From the NCBI GenBank assembly GCA_038123715.1, contig JAYPAN010000002.1:62001-126000 (forward strand): a DNA stretch of 64,000 bases, given 5' to 3'. The notes under the pieces are model-generated. The model did not search any database. It saw only the letters and a list, made by a program, of their open reading frames with translations, and was not told the DNA's origin. The translations under genes were made by a program, and so were the position numbers. Positions within the stretch are counted from its first letter, which is position 1, and each line of letters opens with the position of its first letter. This stretch comes from JAYPAN01 sp038123715. GTDB lineage: Bacteria; Pseudomonadota; Alphaproteobacteria; RS24. Positions 1-8,952 of the stretch are shown piece by piece.

Positions 1-2956
1 GCAATTTGTTAATCGCCACGGTCAGCTCGTCGCGCTCACCGGTCAGGCTTTCAATCTGCGCCGCCAATTCGACCGCTTCTTCCTCGGCGCGCAAATTCAC
101 CCCGCCCAAAGTTTCGCGCTCGCGCCGCAATTTCTCCAATTTGGTTTCCATCGCCTCGACATCGGGAAATGGTTTATCCGTATCATGCGCTGAAATAGCC
201 AAAGCCTGTTCCGGCTCGGCTTGCAAGGCCTCGCGGATGCGCTGGGCGGTTTCCCCGACACGTTGCGCGTCGCCCTCTTTGGTCGCTTCCAGCCGCGCCT
301 GCAATTCGCGCGCTTCGCCATGCCGCGCTTGGGTGGCGCGCATATCGGCATCGGCCACGCTGAGCGCATTTTCAGCTTCAGCCAAACTGTCAGCCGCCTG
401 CTGGCGCTCGGTTTCCGCCGCCGCCACCAAATCAGCCAATTGCCCGCGCCGGTCGGCCAATTGGTCTGGTACAGCTTCCATATCGGCCTTTTCTTGCGTC
501 ACCGTTTCTTGGCGCGCTGCCAAATCCTGCAATTGCGCGGTCGCTGTATCAAAGCGGGTCTGCCATTGCGCCAAATCTTCGGCAATGCGGTTTAAGCGGC
601 TGTCGCGCGCTTCACGCTGGCTTTGCAGATTTTGTAATGTGGCCTGCGCCTCGCTCAGCATGGCGCGGCATTGCTCAACCTCGGCGCGCGCCGCCGCCAC
701 CGCCTCGGCCAGCGCGTCCGCATCGGCGCTGTCTTGCAAGACCAATTGTAGATTTTCCCGCGCCCTCGCCTCGGCGGCGTTAATCTCTTCCAAATCACCG
801 GCAATGCGCGCCTGCGCCTGCTCCAACGCATTGAGCTTGGCCTGCTGGGTTGCCAAGCCGGCCTCGGCCTGCGCCGTGTTTTGGCGCGCTTCCCCAAGCG
901 CGTTTTGCGCCTCGGCCAGCGCGGTGCGCCCTGCCTCATGGGTTTGCGTTTTTGCCTGCCGCACGGCCAGCGCATCGGCCACCGCCTGATGGGCTTTTTC
1001 GGCATCTTTCTCGGCTTGCGGCATCAGCGTCAGCACTTCCTCCAGACGGTTGCGCTGTGCCAGCCTTTGCGCGGCAGCGACCGGCGCATCGGCGGCGGCG
1101 CAATAGCCGTCCCAGCGCCATAAATCGCCTTCCAGCGACACTAGACGCTGGCCGGGTTTAAGCGCTTTTTGCAGCTCCGCCCCGTCTGCCTGCGACACCA
1201 GCCCGATTTGCGACAAACGCCGCGTCAGGCGCGGCGCGCCGGACACAAATTGCGCCAGTGACGCCACATTATCCGGCAGAGGCGCATCGGCGCCATTTTC
1301 GCCCAAAGCACCCCAATGAGCAGCCGCTTTGTCATTGGCGGCGACTTCCAAATCATCGCCCAATGCTGCCCCAAGCGCCACTTCATAACCGGCTTCCACC
1401 GTAATGCTGTCAACAATGGGGGCGTGGTTTTCATCATGATTTTGCAGCACCATAGCCTGCAAAGCGTCGCGCTCACCGGCCAAACGCTCAAGCCTTGCTT
1501 GCGCCTCGCGCGCCGGTTCAAGCGTCGCATCATGCGCCTTGATTGCCGCCTCAAGCGCGGCGGCAGCGGCTTGCAAGGCAGATTCGGCGTCGCTATGCAG
1601 TGTTTCGGCTTCACTCAGCGCGCTGCGCCGTGCCGCCAAATCAAAATCGGCGGCAATTTCATCTTCAATCGCGCTGCGCGTTTCGGCCAGCTTGGCCTGC
1701 TCGGCCTGCAATTTTTCACGCCGAGCCTGATTGGCTTCCACACCGGCCTGCAAAGCCTGTTTTTGCGCGCTATATTCGGCCAAAGCACGGTTGGAGGCAT
1801 CCAGCGCTGCCTCGGCAGCTCGCAGTTTTTCAACATTGGCGGCCACTTCAGCCGCTGCCGCATTTTCTGCCGCGCTTTCATCGGCGGCAATACCGGCGCG
1901 CAATTCAGCTTCTTCGGCCTTCAGGCGTTCCTGCTGCTGACCGGCATCGGCCAAGGCTTCGCGCCCGCGCGCCATATCCTGCTCAATCGTCGCCAATTGC
2001 TCGGCCAGACGCATTGCCATTTCCTGCGCCCGACGCGCCTCGGCTTCCAGCCCATCCTGCTCCAGCTTAATGCGGCGCAAAGCGGCGGCTTTTTCGGTTT
2101 CGGCCATACGCAATTCCGGCAATTTGGCCTGCAATTCCGATTGCTGCGTGCTGGCCTGCATGGCCGCCGAACCGGCTTGCGCCACGCTTTGCCGCGCTTC
2201 AATCAAGGCGGTTTCGGTTTCCGCCAATTTGGCCTCGGCCTCTTGCCAGCGCAAATGTAAAGCCAGCGCTTCAACCTCGCGTATCTGGCCGGATATATTG
2301 CGATAGCGGCTGGCTTGGCGCGCCTGACGCTTTAACTGCCGGTATTGGGTTTCAAAACCCGACAGTGTGTCATCAAGTTTTTCCAGATTGCTTTCCGCCC
2401 CGCGCAAGCGCAATTCCGCCTCATGGCGGCGCGAATGCAGGCCTGAAATACCGGCAGCCTCTTCCAAGATTCGCCGCCGCGCCTCCGGCTTGGCATTGAT
2501 GATTTCGCCGATTTGCCCCTGCTTGACCAGCGCATTGGAACGCGCGCCACTGGACGCATCGGCAAACAGCAATTGCACATCGCGGGCGCGCACATCGCGG
2601 CCATTGACGCGATAAGCCGAGCCTGCCTCGCGCTCAATGCGGCGCACCACTTCCAGCTGGTCGCTGTCATTATATTCAGCCGGTGCGCCGCGCGCGCTAT
2701 TGTCGAGGAAGAGCTGCACTTCGGCATGATTGCGCGAGGGGCGCGCATTGGTTCCGGAGAAAATGACATCTTCCATGCCCGCCCCGCGCATGGATTTATA
2801 AGAGGTTTCGCCCATCACCCAGCGCAAGGCTTCCAACAGGTTCGACTTGCCGCAGCCATTTGGCCCGACAATGCCGGTTATGCCCGGCAGAATGTCGAGA
2901 TCGACCGGGTCAACAAAGCTTTTGAAGCCGGACAGGCGCAGGCGATCAAATTTCAT
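1..2956 (-). CDS. smc: Chromosome segregation ATPase SMC (partial, C-terminus off the left edge)
   Basis: SMC is the ATPase core of the bacterial condensin that binds and organises replicated DNA. From the ATG, 985 codons are visible with no stop; the family is usually about 1,150 residues, so the C-terminal head half (signature motif, Walker B) lies outside the window. The N-terminal head shows FKSF near residue 11 and Walker A GPNGCGKS at residues 31-38. Long Ala/Glu/Gln-rich coiled coils follow, separated by a globular hinge at roughly residues 505-640. The ATG overlaps the stop codon of the upstream thioredoxin-fold gene by four bases (ATGA), suggesting translational coupling. No ScpA or ScpB gene is in view. 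Confidence 0.96.
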   Translation of the reverse strand, partial: MKFDRLRLSGFKSFVDPVDLDILPGITGIVGPNGCGKSNLLEALRWVMGETSYKSMRGAGMEDVIFSGTNARPSRNHAEVQLFLDNSARGAPAEYNDSDQLEVVRRIEREAGSAYRVNGRDVRARDVQLLFADASSGARSNALVKQGQIGEIINAKPEARRRILEEAAGISGLHSRRHEAELRLRGAESNLEKLDDTLSGFETQYRQLKRQARQASRYRNISGQIREVEALALHLRWQEAEAKLAETETALIEARQSVAQAGSAAMQASTQQSELQAKLPELRMAETEKAAALRRIKLEQDGLEAEARRAQEMAMRLAEQLATIEQDMARGREALADAGQQQERLKAEEAELRAGIAADESAAENAAAAEVAANVEKLRAAEAALDASNRALAEYSAQKQALQAGVEANQARREKLQAEQAKLAETRSAIEDEIAADFDLAARRSALSEAETLHSDAESALQAAAAALEAAIKAHDATLEPAREAQARLERLAGERDALQAMVLQNHDENHAPIVDSITVEAGYEVALGAALGDDLEVAANDKAAAHWGALGENGADAPLPDNVASLAQFVSGAPRLTRRLSQIGLVSQADGAELQKALKPGQRLVSLEGDLWRWDGYCAAADAPVAAAQRLAQRNRLEEVLTLMPQAEKDAEKAHQAVADALAVRQAKTQTHEAGRTALAEAQNALGEARQNTAQAEAGLATQQAKLNALEQAQARIAGDLEEINAAEARARENLQLVLQDSADADALAEAVAAARAEVEQCRAMLSEAQATLQNLQSQREARDSRLNRIAEDLAQWQTRFDTATAQLQDLAARQETVTQEKADMEAVPDQLADRRGQLADLVAAAETERQQAADSLAEAENALSVADADMRATQARHGEARELQARLEATKEGDAQRVGETAQRIREALQAEPEQALAISAHDTDKPFPDVEAMETKLEKLRRERETLGGVNLRAEEEAVELAAQIESLTGERDELTVAINKL

Positions 2957-3708
2957 TCACCCGTCCCCTGAAATTGTGCCGGCAAAAGCGGCTTTATGAT
3001 TTTCTCAAAACTTTCAAATGGCTGATTGCCCTCAAGCTTTTCGCCATTGATGAAAAATGTCGGCGTTGAGCGCACGCCCAGTTCTTCGGCTGCCGCTTTT
3101 TGCATGGCGCGTATGCCTTTCAGCATGTTTTCATCTTTCAGACAGACCACATAATCGCCCTCCGACAGACCAGCTTGCAGAGCCAGCGCTTGCAAATCCT
3201 GCGTCGGGCTTTGGCTGTTTATCCATTGCGCCTGACGGGTGAACAAAATATCGAGAAATGTGACGCGCTGTTTGGGTGCGACGCATTGCGCCAGCATCGC
3301 ACCGGCTGTGGCAAATGGGTCAAACGGAAATGGCCGAAACTTGATTTGCACCGCGCCGGTTTCAATATAGGTCTTTTTCAGTTTCGGCAGGGTTTCAATA
3401 TGAAACGCCGCACAATGCGGGCAGGTCAGGGAGGAATACTCAACAATGGTGACCGGTGCGTCATCGCGCCCCAAAGCAATCTCGCCCAGCGGATTGGGAT
3501 TGCCCAGCGCCGTGCCGTCACCCTCAACATTATTGGGGCTGGCTTCAACAGCCGCGTTTTGAGCCACTGCTTGAGCCACTGGCGCGCCTGCACTTTCCAG
3601 ATTGTCGCCCGCTTCCTCTCGCGGCAAGAAAACCACGGCCAGCGCAATCAAAACGACAACCAGAAAACCGGCAATATAACGCCATTGCCCCGATGCAAGC
3701 CTGTCCAT
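2953..3708 (-). CDS. Membrane-anchored DsbA-like thiol:disulfide oxidoreductase
   Basis: A 251-residue thioredoxin-fold protein with one N-terminal membrane segment (about residues 12-28) and then a periplasmic domain, so it probably oxidises or isomerises disulfides in exported proteins. The active site is CPHC at about residues 96-99, in a VEYSSLTCPHC context, and the cis-proline loop reads RSTPTFFING near the C-terminus. I chose the ATG at 3708, which has GGGAG seven bases upstream, over an in-frame TTG eight codons earlier. It sits between dciA and smc, a common alphaproteobacterial order, and overlaps smc by four bases. The substrate is unknown. It resembles the Thioredoxin_4 group more than classical soluble DsbA. 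Confidence 0.9.
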   Translation of the reverse strand: MDRLASGQWRYIAGFLVVVLIALAVVFLPREEAGDNLESAGAPVAQAVAQNAAVEASPNNVEGDGTALGNPNPLGEIALGRDDAPVTIVEYSSLTCPHCAAFHIETLPKLKKTYIETGAVQIKFRPFPFDPFATAGAMLAQCVAPKQRVTFLDILFTRQAQWINSQSPTQDLQALALQAGLSEGDYVVCLKDENMLKGIRAMQKAAAEELGVRSTPTFFINGEKLEGNQPFESFEKIIKPLLPAQFQGTGE

Positions 3709-3850
3709 CCATAACTCCCGAATCGTATTCAATTTCTATTATAGCCCGTGCGGGCAACAAATCCGGCGCGATTCATCAGACAAAACCGGCTTGCACGCCC
3801 GCGCCTGTGGAAAACTCCCCGTGCGAACCCCCCTGTAAAGCTGAGGCGCC

Positions 3851-4381
3851 TTATTTTTCATCCCGCGCCATTTGCGCGCCGAGCCGCGCCAAAGCCTGTT
3901 TCAGCGGCCCTTCGGGAAAATCACCGAGATTGTCATGGGCGGCGGCCATTTCTGCCGGATTGGGCGGTCGCGCGCCCATTGGTGGCCGTGGCATTGGCAC
4001 AGGCCCTTGAATGATTTTCAGCCGGTCAATGCTGCCCGCGCCGAAATGGCGGTTCAGCCGTTCCACAATTAACGGCGCCAAATGCTGCACTTCCAGCGCC
4101 ATCGCGCCTTCGACCCGCAATTGCAACACCGCGCCGCCCGTGCCGCGCCGGATGATACGCTCCGGACAGGACAATCCGGCCAATTGCGGCCCGACAATGG
4201 CCGGCCAATGCTCAACGATATTTATCGCGCGAAAGCCACGGCGGCGCAGAACCGGCCCGACCACGCGCTGCATCAGCGTGCCAAGCCGTCGGCCGCGAAA
4301 GCCCTGCGCCGGTCGCGTTGGCGGAATATCATGCCGCCAAGCCGGAGGTCGCGCCTTTGGTATATCGCCTTTTTCTGACAT
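3851..4381 (-). CDS. DciA-like (DUF721) protein
   Basis: A 176-residue protein with the DUF721 pattern: an RRRGF segment, then a helix reading IVEHWPAIVGPQLAG, and a strand-rich part ending in VERLNRHFG. DUF721 proteins include DciA, the helicase operator that loads replicative DnaB in bacteria without DnaC. The N-terminus is basic and Pro/Arg-rich, and the C-terminal 50 residues are Pro-rich and look disordered. It is divergent from mutY by 48 bases and lies upstream of the thioredoxin-fold gene and smc. Family membership is well supported; the helicase-loading role is inferred from the family. Confidence 0.85.
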   Translation of the reverse strand: MSEKGDIPKARPPAWRHDIPPTRPAQGFRGRRLGTLMQRVVGPVLRRRGFRAINIVEHWPAIVGPQLAGLSCPERIIRRGTGGAVLQLRVEGAMALEVQHLAPLIVERLNRHFGAGSIDRLKIIQGPVPMPRPPMGARPPNPAEMAAAHDNLGDFPEGPLKQALARLGAQMARDEK

Positions 4382-4429
4382 GGTTGCGAGACCCTTTGTT
4401 CGCCCTTGCTGATGCGATAGACTAGCATA

Positions 4430-5488
4430 ATGTCCGCCACACAGACAGAGATTCCCGCCGCCCCGCTGAGTTCGGCATTATTGCACTGGTATGACGCGCA
4501 TCGCCGCGAGTTGCCTTGGCGCGCTTTGCCCGGCATCACCCCCGACCCGTATCATGTCTGGCTGTCGGAAATCATGTTGCAGCAAACCACTGTGGCGACG
4601 GTGAAACCCTATTTTGCCCAATTCCTCGCCGCCTTTCCGACCGTGCAAGACCTTGCCGCCGCACCGGATGCGCGCGTCATGGCGGCTTGGGCGGGGTTGG
4701 GCTATTACAGCCGCGCCCGCAATTTGCTAAAATGCGCACGCCTTGTGGTGCGCGCCCATGGCGGGCAGTTTCCCGACACGGAAGCCGGGCTGCGCGCTTT
4801 GCCGGGCATTGGCCCCTATACGGCAGCCGCCATTGCCGCCATTGCCTTTAACCGCCCCGCCGCGCCGGTTGACGGCAATATTGAGCGCGTGCTGGCGCGC
4901 CTTTATGCGCTGACCACGCCGCTGCCCGCCTTGAAAGCGGAAGTAAAAGCCAAGGCGGAAAAGCTCGTGCCACAGGACAGGCCGGGCGATTTCGCGCAAG
5001 CCATGATGGATTTGGGCGCAACAATATGCACGCCCAAACGCCCCAATTGCCTGATTTGCCCTTGGGCTGCGCCCTGTCAGGCACGCCGAGACGGCCTCGC
5101 CGAAACCCTGCCGCGCCGCGCCCCCAAAAAGCCCAAGCCGCAGCGCGACGGGCTGGTTTACTGGCTGGAAAACGCCAAGGGCGAGGTGTTGATGGCGCGC
5201 CGCCCCGATAAGGGCTTGCTGGGCGGTATGCTGGCCTTTCCCTCAACCGGCTGGGACGCCGCCAATGACAGCGCCCTGCCGACAAAACTGCCGCAAGGCT
5301 GGACTGCCATGCCCGGCGAAGTGGTGCATGTGTTCACCCATTTCCGCCTGACTTTGCGCGTGACCGCCCAAACCGCGCCGCACGGCTTTCGCAAACCGAC
5401 CGGTTATCAATGGGTCAGCCCGCGCCATTTCCCCGACGAAGCCCTGCCCAGCGTCATGCGAAAGGTGGTTGATTTGGTTTTGGGGTGA
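4430..5488 (+). CDS. mutY: A/G-specific adenine DNA glycosylase MutY
   Basis: MutY removes adenine mispaired with 8-oxoguanine, preventing G:C to T:A transversions. The 352-residue protein has the HhH-GPD core: EIMLQQTTVATV near residues 45-56, the helix-hairpin-helix LPGIGPYTAAAI with the catalytic-loop context APVDGNIERVLAR following, and four cysteines for the [4Fe-4S] cluster (C-X6-C-X2-C-X5-C around CTPKRPNCLICPWAAPC). The C-terminal third is the NUDIX-like 8-oxoG recognition domain. A TAGACT hexamer at 4418-4423 ends six bases before the ATG and there is no Shine-Dalgarno sequence, so a leaderless mRNA is possible. It is divergent from dciA and convergent with ccrM. Confidence 0.96.
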   Translation: MSATQTEIPAAPLSSALLHWYDAHRRELPWRALPGITPDPYHVWLSEIMLQQTTVATVKPYFAQFLAAFPTVQDLAAAPDARVMAAWAGLGYYSRARNLLKCARLVVRAHGGQFPDTEAGLRALPGIGPYTAAAIAAIAFNRPAAPVDGNIERVLARLYALTTPLPALKAEVKAKAEKLVPQDRPGDFAQAMMDLGATICTPKRPNCLICPWAAPCQARRDGLAETLPRRAPKKPKPQRDGLVYWLENAKGEVLMARRPDKGLLGGMLAFPSTGWDAANDSALPTKLPQGWTAMPGEVVHVFTHFRLTLRVTAQTAPHGFRKPTGYQWVSPRHFPDEALPSVMRKVVDLVLG

Positions 5489-5497
5489 GTGTGGGGA

Positions 5498-6640
5498 TTA
5501 CCCCTCGCTGCGGAGTTTTTGGCGCAGATTGTCAATCGGCACGAGGCGGTCGCCGTCTTTATAATGCCAGAATGTCCAGCCATTGCAGGCTTGCGCGCCT
5601 TGCGCGGCGGCGCCGATTTTATGAATCGAGCCGGTCGGTGCGTCCTTGGCGCGGCCGAGTTTCAAACTGCCATCGGCGCGCACCCGCGCCTGATAGCGCC
5701 GCGCCGGGCCGAAAAGCTGCGTGCCGGGCTTGACCAGCCCGCGCTCAACCAGCGTGCCAAATGGCACACGCGGCTGGCTTTTGGCGCTTTGCGTAATGTC
5801 GAGACTGTCGGCATCCAAAGGCTCAACGCGGCCAATGCGCTGCATGGCGGCCTCGGCATAATCGGCCTCCGCCTCAATGCCGATAAAATGACGGCCAAGC
5901 TGCTTGGCCACCGCGCCGGTTGTGCCAGTGCCGAAAAACGGGTCAAGCACCACATCGCCGCGATTGCTGGCCGACAGCAAAACGCGGTGCAACAGGCTTT
6001 CCGGCTTTTGCGTCGGGTGCAGCTTGCGCCCATCCGCGCCCTTGACGCGCTCATGCCCATTGCACAAGGGCAGGCTCCAATCGGAGCGCATTTGCACATC
6101 TTCGTTCAGCGCCTTCATCGCCTGATAATTGAATGTGTAGCCAGTGGCTTTTTCATCGCGCGCCGCCCAAATCAGCGTTTCATGGGCATTGGCAAAGCGC
6201 GTGCCGCGAAAATTCGGCATCGGATTGGTCTTGCGCCAAATAATATCGTTCAAAATCCAAAAGCCGATATCTTGAAGCGCCGTGCCTACGCGAAAGATAT
6301 TGTGATAGCTGCCAATCACCCAGAGCGTGCCGGTCGGCTTCAAGACGCGCCGCGCCTCGGCCAGCCAAGCGCGGGTGAAAGCATCATAAGCGGCGAAACT
6401 GTCAAACTTGTCCCAATCATCATCCACCGCATCGACTTTTGACTGGTCGGGACGGTGCAGCTCGCCCTTTAACTGCAGATTATAGGGCGGGTCGGCAAAC
6501 ACCAAATCAATGCTGGCATCGGGCAGGGCGCGCAAATGTTCCAGACAATCGCCCTGCAAAATCATGTCGAGTGGCAGGGCGGCACGGGGGACGGCTTTCA
6601 AGGCAGTTTTTCGCGGTGATTTGGACTTTGATACAGACAT
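5498..6640 (-). CDS. ccrM: Cell-cycle DNA adenine methyltransferase CcrM (GANTC-specific)
   Basis: An N6-adenine methyltransferase that by homology methylates GANTC sites after replication and thereby times transcription through the alphaproteobacterial cell cycle. The 380-residue protein is a beta-class enzyme: the catalytic motif DPPYN is near residue 50 and the SAM-binding FxGxG motif (DPFFGTGTTG) follows, with a target-recognition region between them. The C-terminal 90 residues (VPFGTLVERGLVKPG through CNGWTFWHY) match the DNA-binding tail typical of CcrM. I set the start at the ATG at 6640 because the preceding 23 codons lack homology and overlap a cluster of GANTC sites. rnhB lies upstream, a common partner in this class. 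Confidence 0.96.
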   Translation of the reverse strand: MSVSKSKSPRKTALKAVPRAALPLDMILQGDCLEHLRALPDASIDLVFADPPYNLQLKGELHRPDQSKVDAVDDDWDKFDSFAAYDAFTRAWLAEARRVLKPTGTLWVIGSYHNIFRVGTALQDIGFWILNDIIWRKTNPMPNFRGTRFANAHETLIWAARDEKATGYTFNYQAMKALNEDVQMRSDWSLPLCNGHERVKGADGRKLHPTQKPESLLHRVLLSASNRGDVVLDPFFGTGTTGAVAKQLGRHFIGIEAEADYAEAAMQRIGRVEPLDADSLDITQSAKSQPRVPFGTLVERGLVKPGTQLFGPARRYQARVRADGSLKLGRAKDAPTGSIHKIGAAAQGAQACNGWTFWHYKDGDRLVPIDNLRQKLRSEG

Positions 6641-6650
6641 GACGCCACAT

Positions 6651-6718
6651 TGAGTCACCGGGGATTCCGCGTCAATGGCGGCTTGGCGCAAAATGCAAAA
6701 CTGAGTCAAAATGACTCA
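6651..6718. promoter_or_regulatory. Cluster of four GANTC (CcrM) sites upstream of ccrM
   Basis: GANTC occurs at 6652-6656 (GAGTC), 6663-6667 (GATTC), 6703-6707 (GAGTC) and 6713-6717 (GACTC), 12-77 bases upstream of the ccrM start. The last two form a perfect inverted repeat, TGAGTCA-AAA-TGACTCA (6702-6718), and a third TGAGTCA is at 6651. In Caulobacter, GANTC sites in the ccrM promoter/leader make it sensitive to its own methylation; the same logic is inferred here. No TTAA-N7-TTAA CtrA box is present in 6641-6805. Confidence 0.7.
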
Positions 6719-6721
6719 ATT

Positions 6722-6787
6722 TTATCCAGAAACAGCCCACAATCCGCCCACAGGGTTTTCCCGTCTTTGCCCACAGCTCTGTCCACA
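6722..6787 (+). promoter_or_regulatory. Array of five DnaA-box-like 9-mers upstream of ccrM
   Basis: Five 9-mers end in CCACA or CCAGA: TTATCCAGA (6722-6730), CAGCCCACA (6733-6741), CCGCCCACA (6744-6752), TTGCCCACA (6767-6775) and CTGTCCACA (6779-6787). Successive ends are 11, 11, 23 and 12 bases apart, close to helical repeats. The first has one mismatch to TTATCCACA and the others two or more, so DnaA binding is only a hypothesis. Confidence 0.35.
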
Positions 6788-6789
6788 TG

Positions 6790-6803
6790 CCCCATATATG
6801 GGG
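6790..6803. repeat. 14 bp perfect palindrome after rnhB
   Basis: CCCCATATATGGGG is a perfect palindrome two bases beyond the rnhB stop codon. No T-run follows on either strand, so it is not a standard intrinsic terminator. It may be a protein site or a 3'-end hairpin. Confidence 0.4.
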
Positions 6804-6805
6804 GG

Positions 6806-7432
6806 TCAGCCATTTTGCGCCCGCAATATATCGGCGATTGGCTTGAAGCTGCGGCGGTGATGCGGCGTCACGCCAAATTGCGCCAAACCTTGCCGGTGCG
6901 CCTTTGCGCCATAGCCTTTATTTGATGCCCAGCCATAACCGGGATGGGCAGCGTCCAACTCGCGCATCAGCCGGTCGCGCGTCACCTTGGCCAGCACTGA
7001 GGCGGCGGCAATACCGGCCGACACGCCATCACCGCCAATAATCGCGCTGGCTTCATACGGCCAATCGGGCAAGCGATTGCCATCGACCAGAATATGCGGC
7101 GGGCTTTTAAGACCCATTTGCCCGACCAATGCATCGGCGGCGCGGCGCATGGCCAGAAAAGTCGCGTTTAATATGTTGAGCGCGTCAATCTCGCCAACCT
7201 CCGCCTGCCCCGTCGCATGCGGCAAGGTTGAAAGCTGGGCAAACAAAGCCTCGCGCTTTATCTCGGTCAGTTTTTTGCTGTCATCCAATCCGGCAATGTC
7301 AAAATCCGGCGGCAGGCAAATGCACGCCGCCACCACCGGCCCTGCCCACGGGCCACGCCCGGCCTCGTCAATGCACAATACCGGCCTGTCCGGCCAGCCG
7401 ACAGATTGTTCATGCTGTCGGCTGACAGGCAT
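6806..7432 (-). CDS. rnhB: Ribonuclease HII
   Basis: RNase HII cleaves the RNA strand of RNA:DNA hybrids and starts removal of single ribonucleotides from DNA. The 208-residue protein begins its catalytic core with the DEAGRGPWAGPVVAA signature (Asp and Glu are metal ligands), then DDSKKLT, ILVDGN and the late acidic segment SVLAKVTRDRLM. Length is normal for bacterial RnhB. Its ATG shares one base with the gcvPB stop (TAATG), so it is probably read from the end of the gcv transcript. The separate RNase HI gene at 14.8 kb gives this organism both classes. Confidence 0.96.
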   Translation of the reverse strand: MPVSRQHEQSVGWPDRPVLCIDEAGRGPWAGPVVAACICLPPDFDIAGLDDSKKLTEIKREALFAQLSTLPHATGQAEVGEIDALNILNATFLAMRRAADALVGQMGLKSPPHILVDGNRLPDWPYEASAIIGGDGVSAGIAAASVLAKVTRDRLMRELDAAHPGYGWASNKGYGAKAHRQGLAQFGVTPHHRRSFKPIADILRAQNG

Positions 7433-8952
7433 TACTCAGCCGCTTTCGCCTCAATTTCCGGCGGTTGCCAGCGCAATACGGGCTGGCGCGCCGCTTGCGT
7501 TTCATCCAGACGCCGACGCGGTGCGAGTTCGGGGGCATTTTTGAACCGCGCCATATCTCCGGCAAGCGCACCGCGCACCAAATCACGCATTGTGTCGATA
7601 AATAAATCCAATGTCGCCTTGCTTTCGGTCTCGGTCGGCTCAATCAGCATCGCGCCATGCACCACAAGCGGGAAATACATGGTCATTGGATGATAGCCCT
7701 CATCAATCATTGCCTTGGCGAAATCCAGCGTATCAATGCCGGTATTTTTCAGGAAACTGTCATCGAACAAAGCCTCATGCATACAAGGGCCGCCATAGGG
7801 CGCGCTCATCACATCTTTCAGCCGCGCCAGCACATAATTGGCATTCAGCACCGCATCTTCCGCCACTTGCCGCAAGCCATCACTGCCATGGCTGAGCATA
7901 TAGGCCATAGCGCGCACAAACATGCCCATTTGCCCGTGAAACGCCACCATGCGGCCAAAGGGCTGGGCATCTGTGTGACCGTCATGTTCGACAAGCTGCA
8001 CCCCATCCGCCGTTTTGCGGACAAAAGGCAAGGGGGCAAACGCGGCCAGCCGTTCCGACAAAACCGTCGGGCCGGAACCGGGGCCGCCGCCGCCATGCGG
8101 GGTAGAAAAGGTTTTGTGCAAATTGATATGCATGGCATCAATGCCCAAATCGCCGGGGCGCACGCGCCCGACAATGGCGTTGAAATTGGCGCCGTCGCAA
8201 TAAAAATAGCCGCCCACCTCATGCACCGCATCGGCAATCTCGATAATATCGCGCTCAAACAGGCCGCAAGTATTGGGGTTGGTCAGCATAATTGCCGCCA
8301 CATCATCGCCCAGCTTGGCTTTGAAGGCTTGCAAATCAACCCGCCCATCGGCTTGGGCGGCAATCGCATCAACCTGAAAGCCGAGCAGCGCCGCCGTCGC
8401 CGGATTGGTGCCATGCGCCGATTCCGGCACCAGCACGCGCTTGCGTGTCGCCAATTCGCCCTTGGCTTCAATCGCCGCTCGAATCGCCATCATGCCGCAT
8501 AATTCGCCATGCGCGCCGGCTTTCGGCGACAGCGCCACCGCCGGCGTGCCGGTCAGCGTCATCAGCCAATCAGCCAGCATGTCCATCAATTCCAGCGCGC
8601 CTTGCACGGTTTTTTGCGGCTGCATGGGGTGGATATCGCTGAAGCCGGGCAGCCGTGCCATTTTTTCATTGAGCCGCGGATTATGCTTCATGGTGCAGGA
8701 GCCAAGCGGATAAAGCCCGGCATCAATTGAATGGTTTTTCTGGCTGAGGCGCACATAATGGCGCATGGCTTCCGGCTCGGTCAGCGCTGGCAGGTCAATC
8801 TCATGCTGTGCCGCGCAATCGCCCAATTGCGCGGCGGTTTGCGGCGCATCCTCCAAATCAACGCCGCATTTGTCATAAGCGCCGATCTCAAAAATCAATT
8901 TTTCTTCCAAAGACAGGCCACGATGGCCGCTAAATGTCTGTTTCTCGCTCAT
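7432..8952 (-). CDS. gcvPB: Glycine dehydrogenase (decarboxylating) subunit 2
   Basis: The second subunit of the split P-protein, which decarboxylates glycine with pyridoxal phosphate and passes the aminomethyl group to lipoyl-GcvH. The 506-residue protein has the PLP-lysine segment HINLHKTFSTPHGGGGPG, with the glycine-rich loop just after the lysine, and upstream AAIMLTNPNTCGLFE and FYCDGANFNAIVG typical of the family. I chose the ATG at 8952, which overlaps the gcvPA stop (ATGA), over a longer reading frame. It is the last gcv gene, after gcvT, gcvH and gcvPA. Together the two subunits replace the single roughly 950-residue GcvP of enterobacteria. Confidence 0.96.
   Translation of the reverse strand: MSEKQTFSGHRGLSLEEKLIFEIGAYDKCGVDLEDAPQTAAQLGDCAAQHEIDLPALTEPEAMRHYVRLSQKNHSIDAGLYPLGSCTMKHNPRLNEKMARLPGFSDIHPMQPQKTVQGALELMDMLADWLMTLTGTPAVALSPKAGAHGELCGMMAIRAAIEAKGELATRKRVLVPESAHGTNPATAALLGFQVDAIAAQADGRVDLQAFKAKLGDDVAAIMLTNPNTCGLFERDIIEIADAVHEVGGYFYCDGANFNAIVGRVRPGDLGIDAMHINLHKTFSTPHGGGGPGSGPTVLSERLAAFAPLPFVRKTADGVQLVEHDGHTDAQPFGRMVAFHGQMGMFVRAMAYMLSHGSDGLRQVAEDAVLNANYVLARLKDVMSAPYGGPCMHEALFDDSFLKNTGIDTLDFAKAMIDEGYHPMTMYFPLVVHGAMLIEPTETESKATLDLFIDTMRDLVRGALAGDMARFKNAPELAPRRRLDETQAARQPVLRWQPPEIEAKAAE

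Noticed and set aside
6..2260. Long plus-strand frames opposite smc (for example about 327 and 314 codons)
   Set aside because: They lie antisense to smc, have Ala/Ser/Arg- or Arg/Gly-rich composition with no domain, and the minus frame gives a clear SMC head and hinge.
5489..6442. A 317-codon plus-strand frame opposite ccrM
   Set aside because: It is antisense to the well-supported CcrM frame, starts without a ribosome-binding site and has no recognisable motif.
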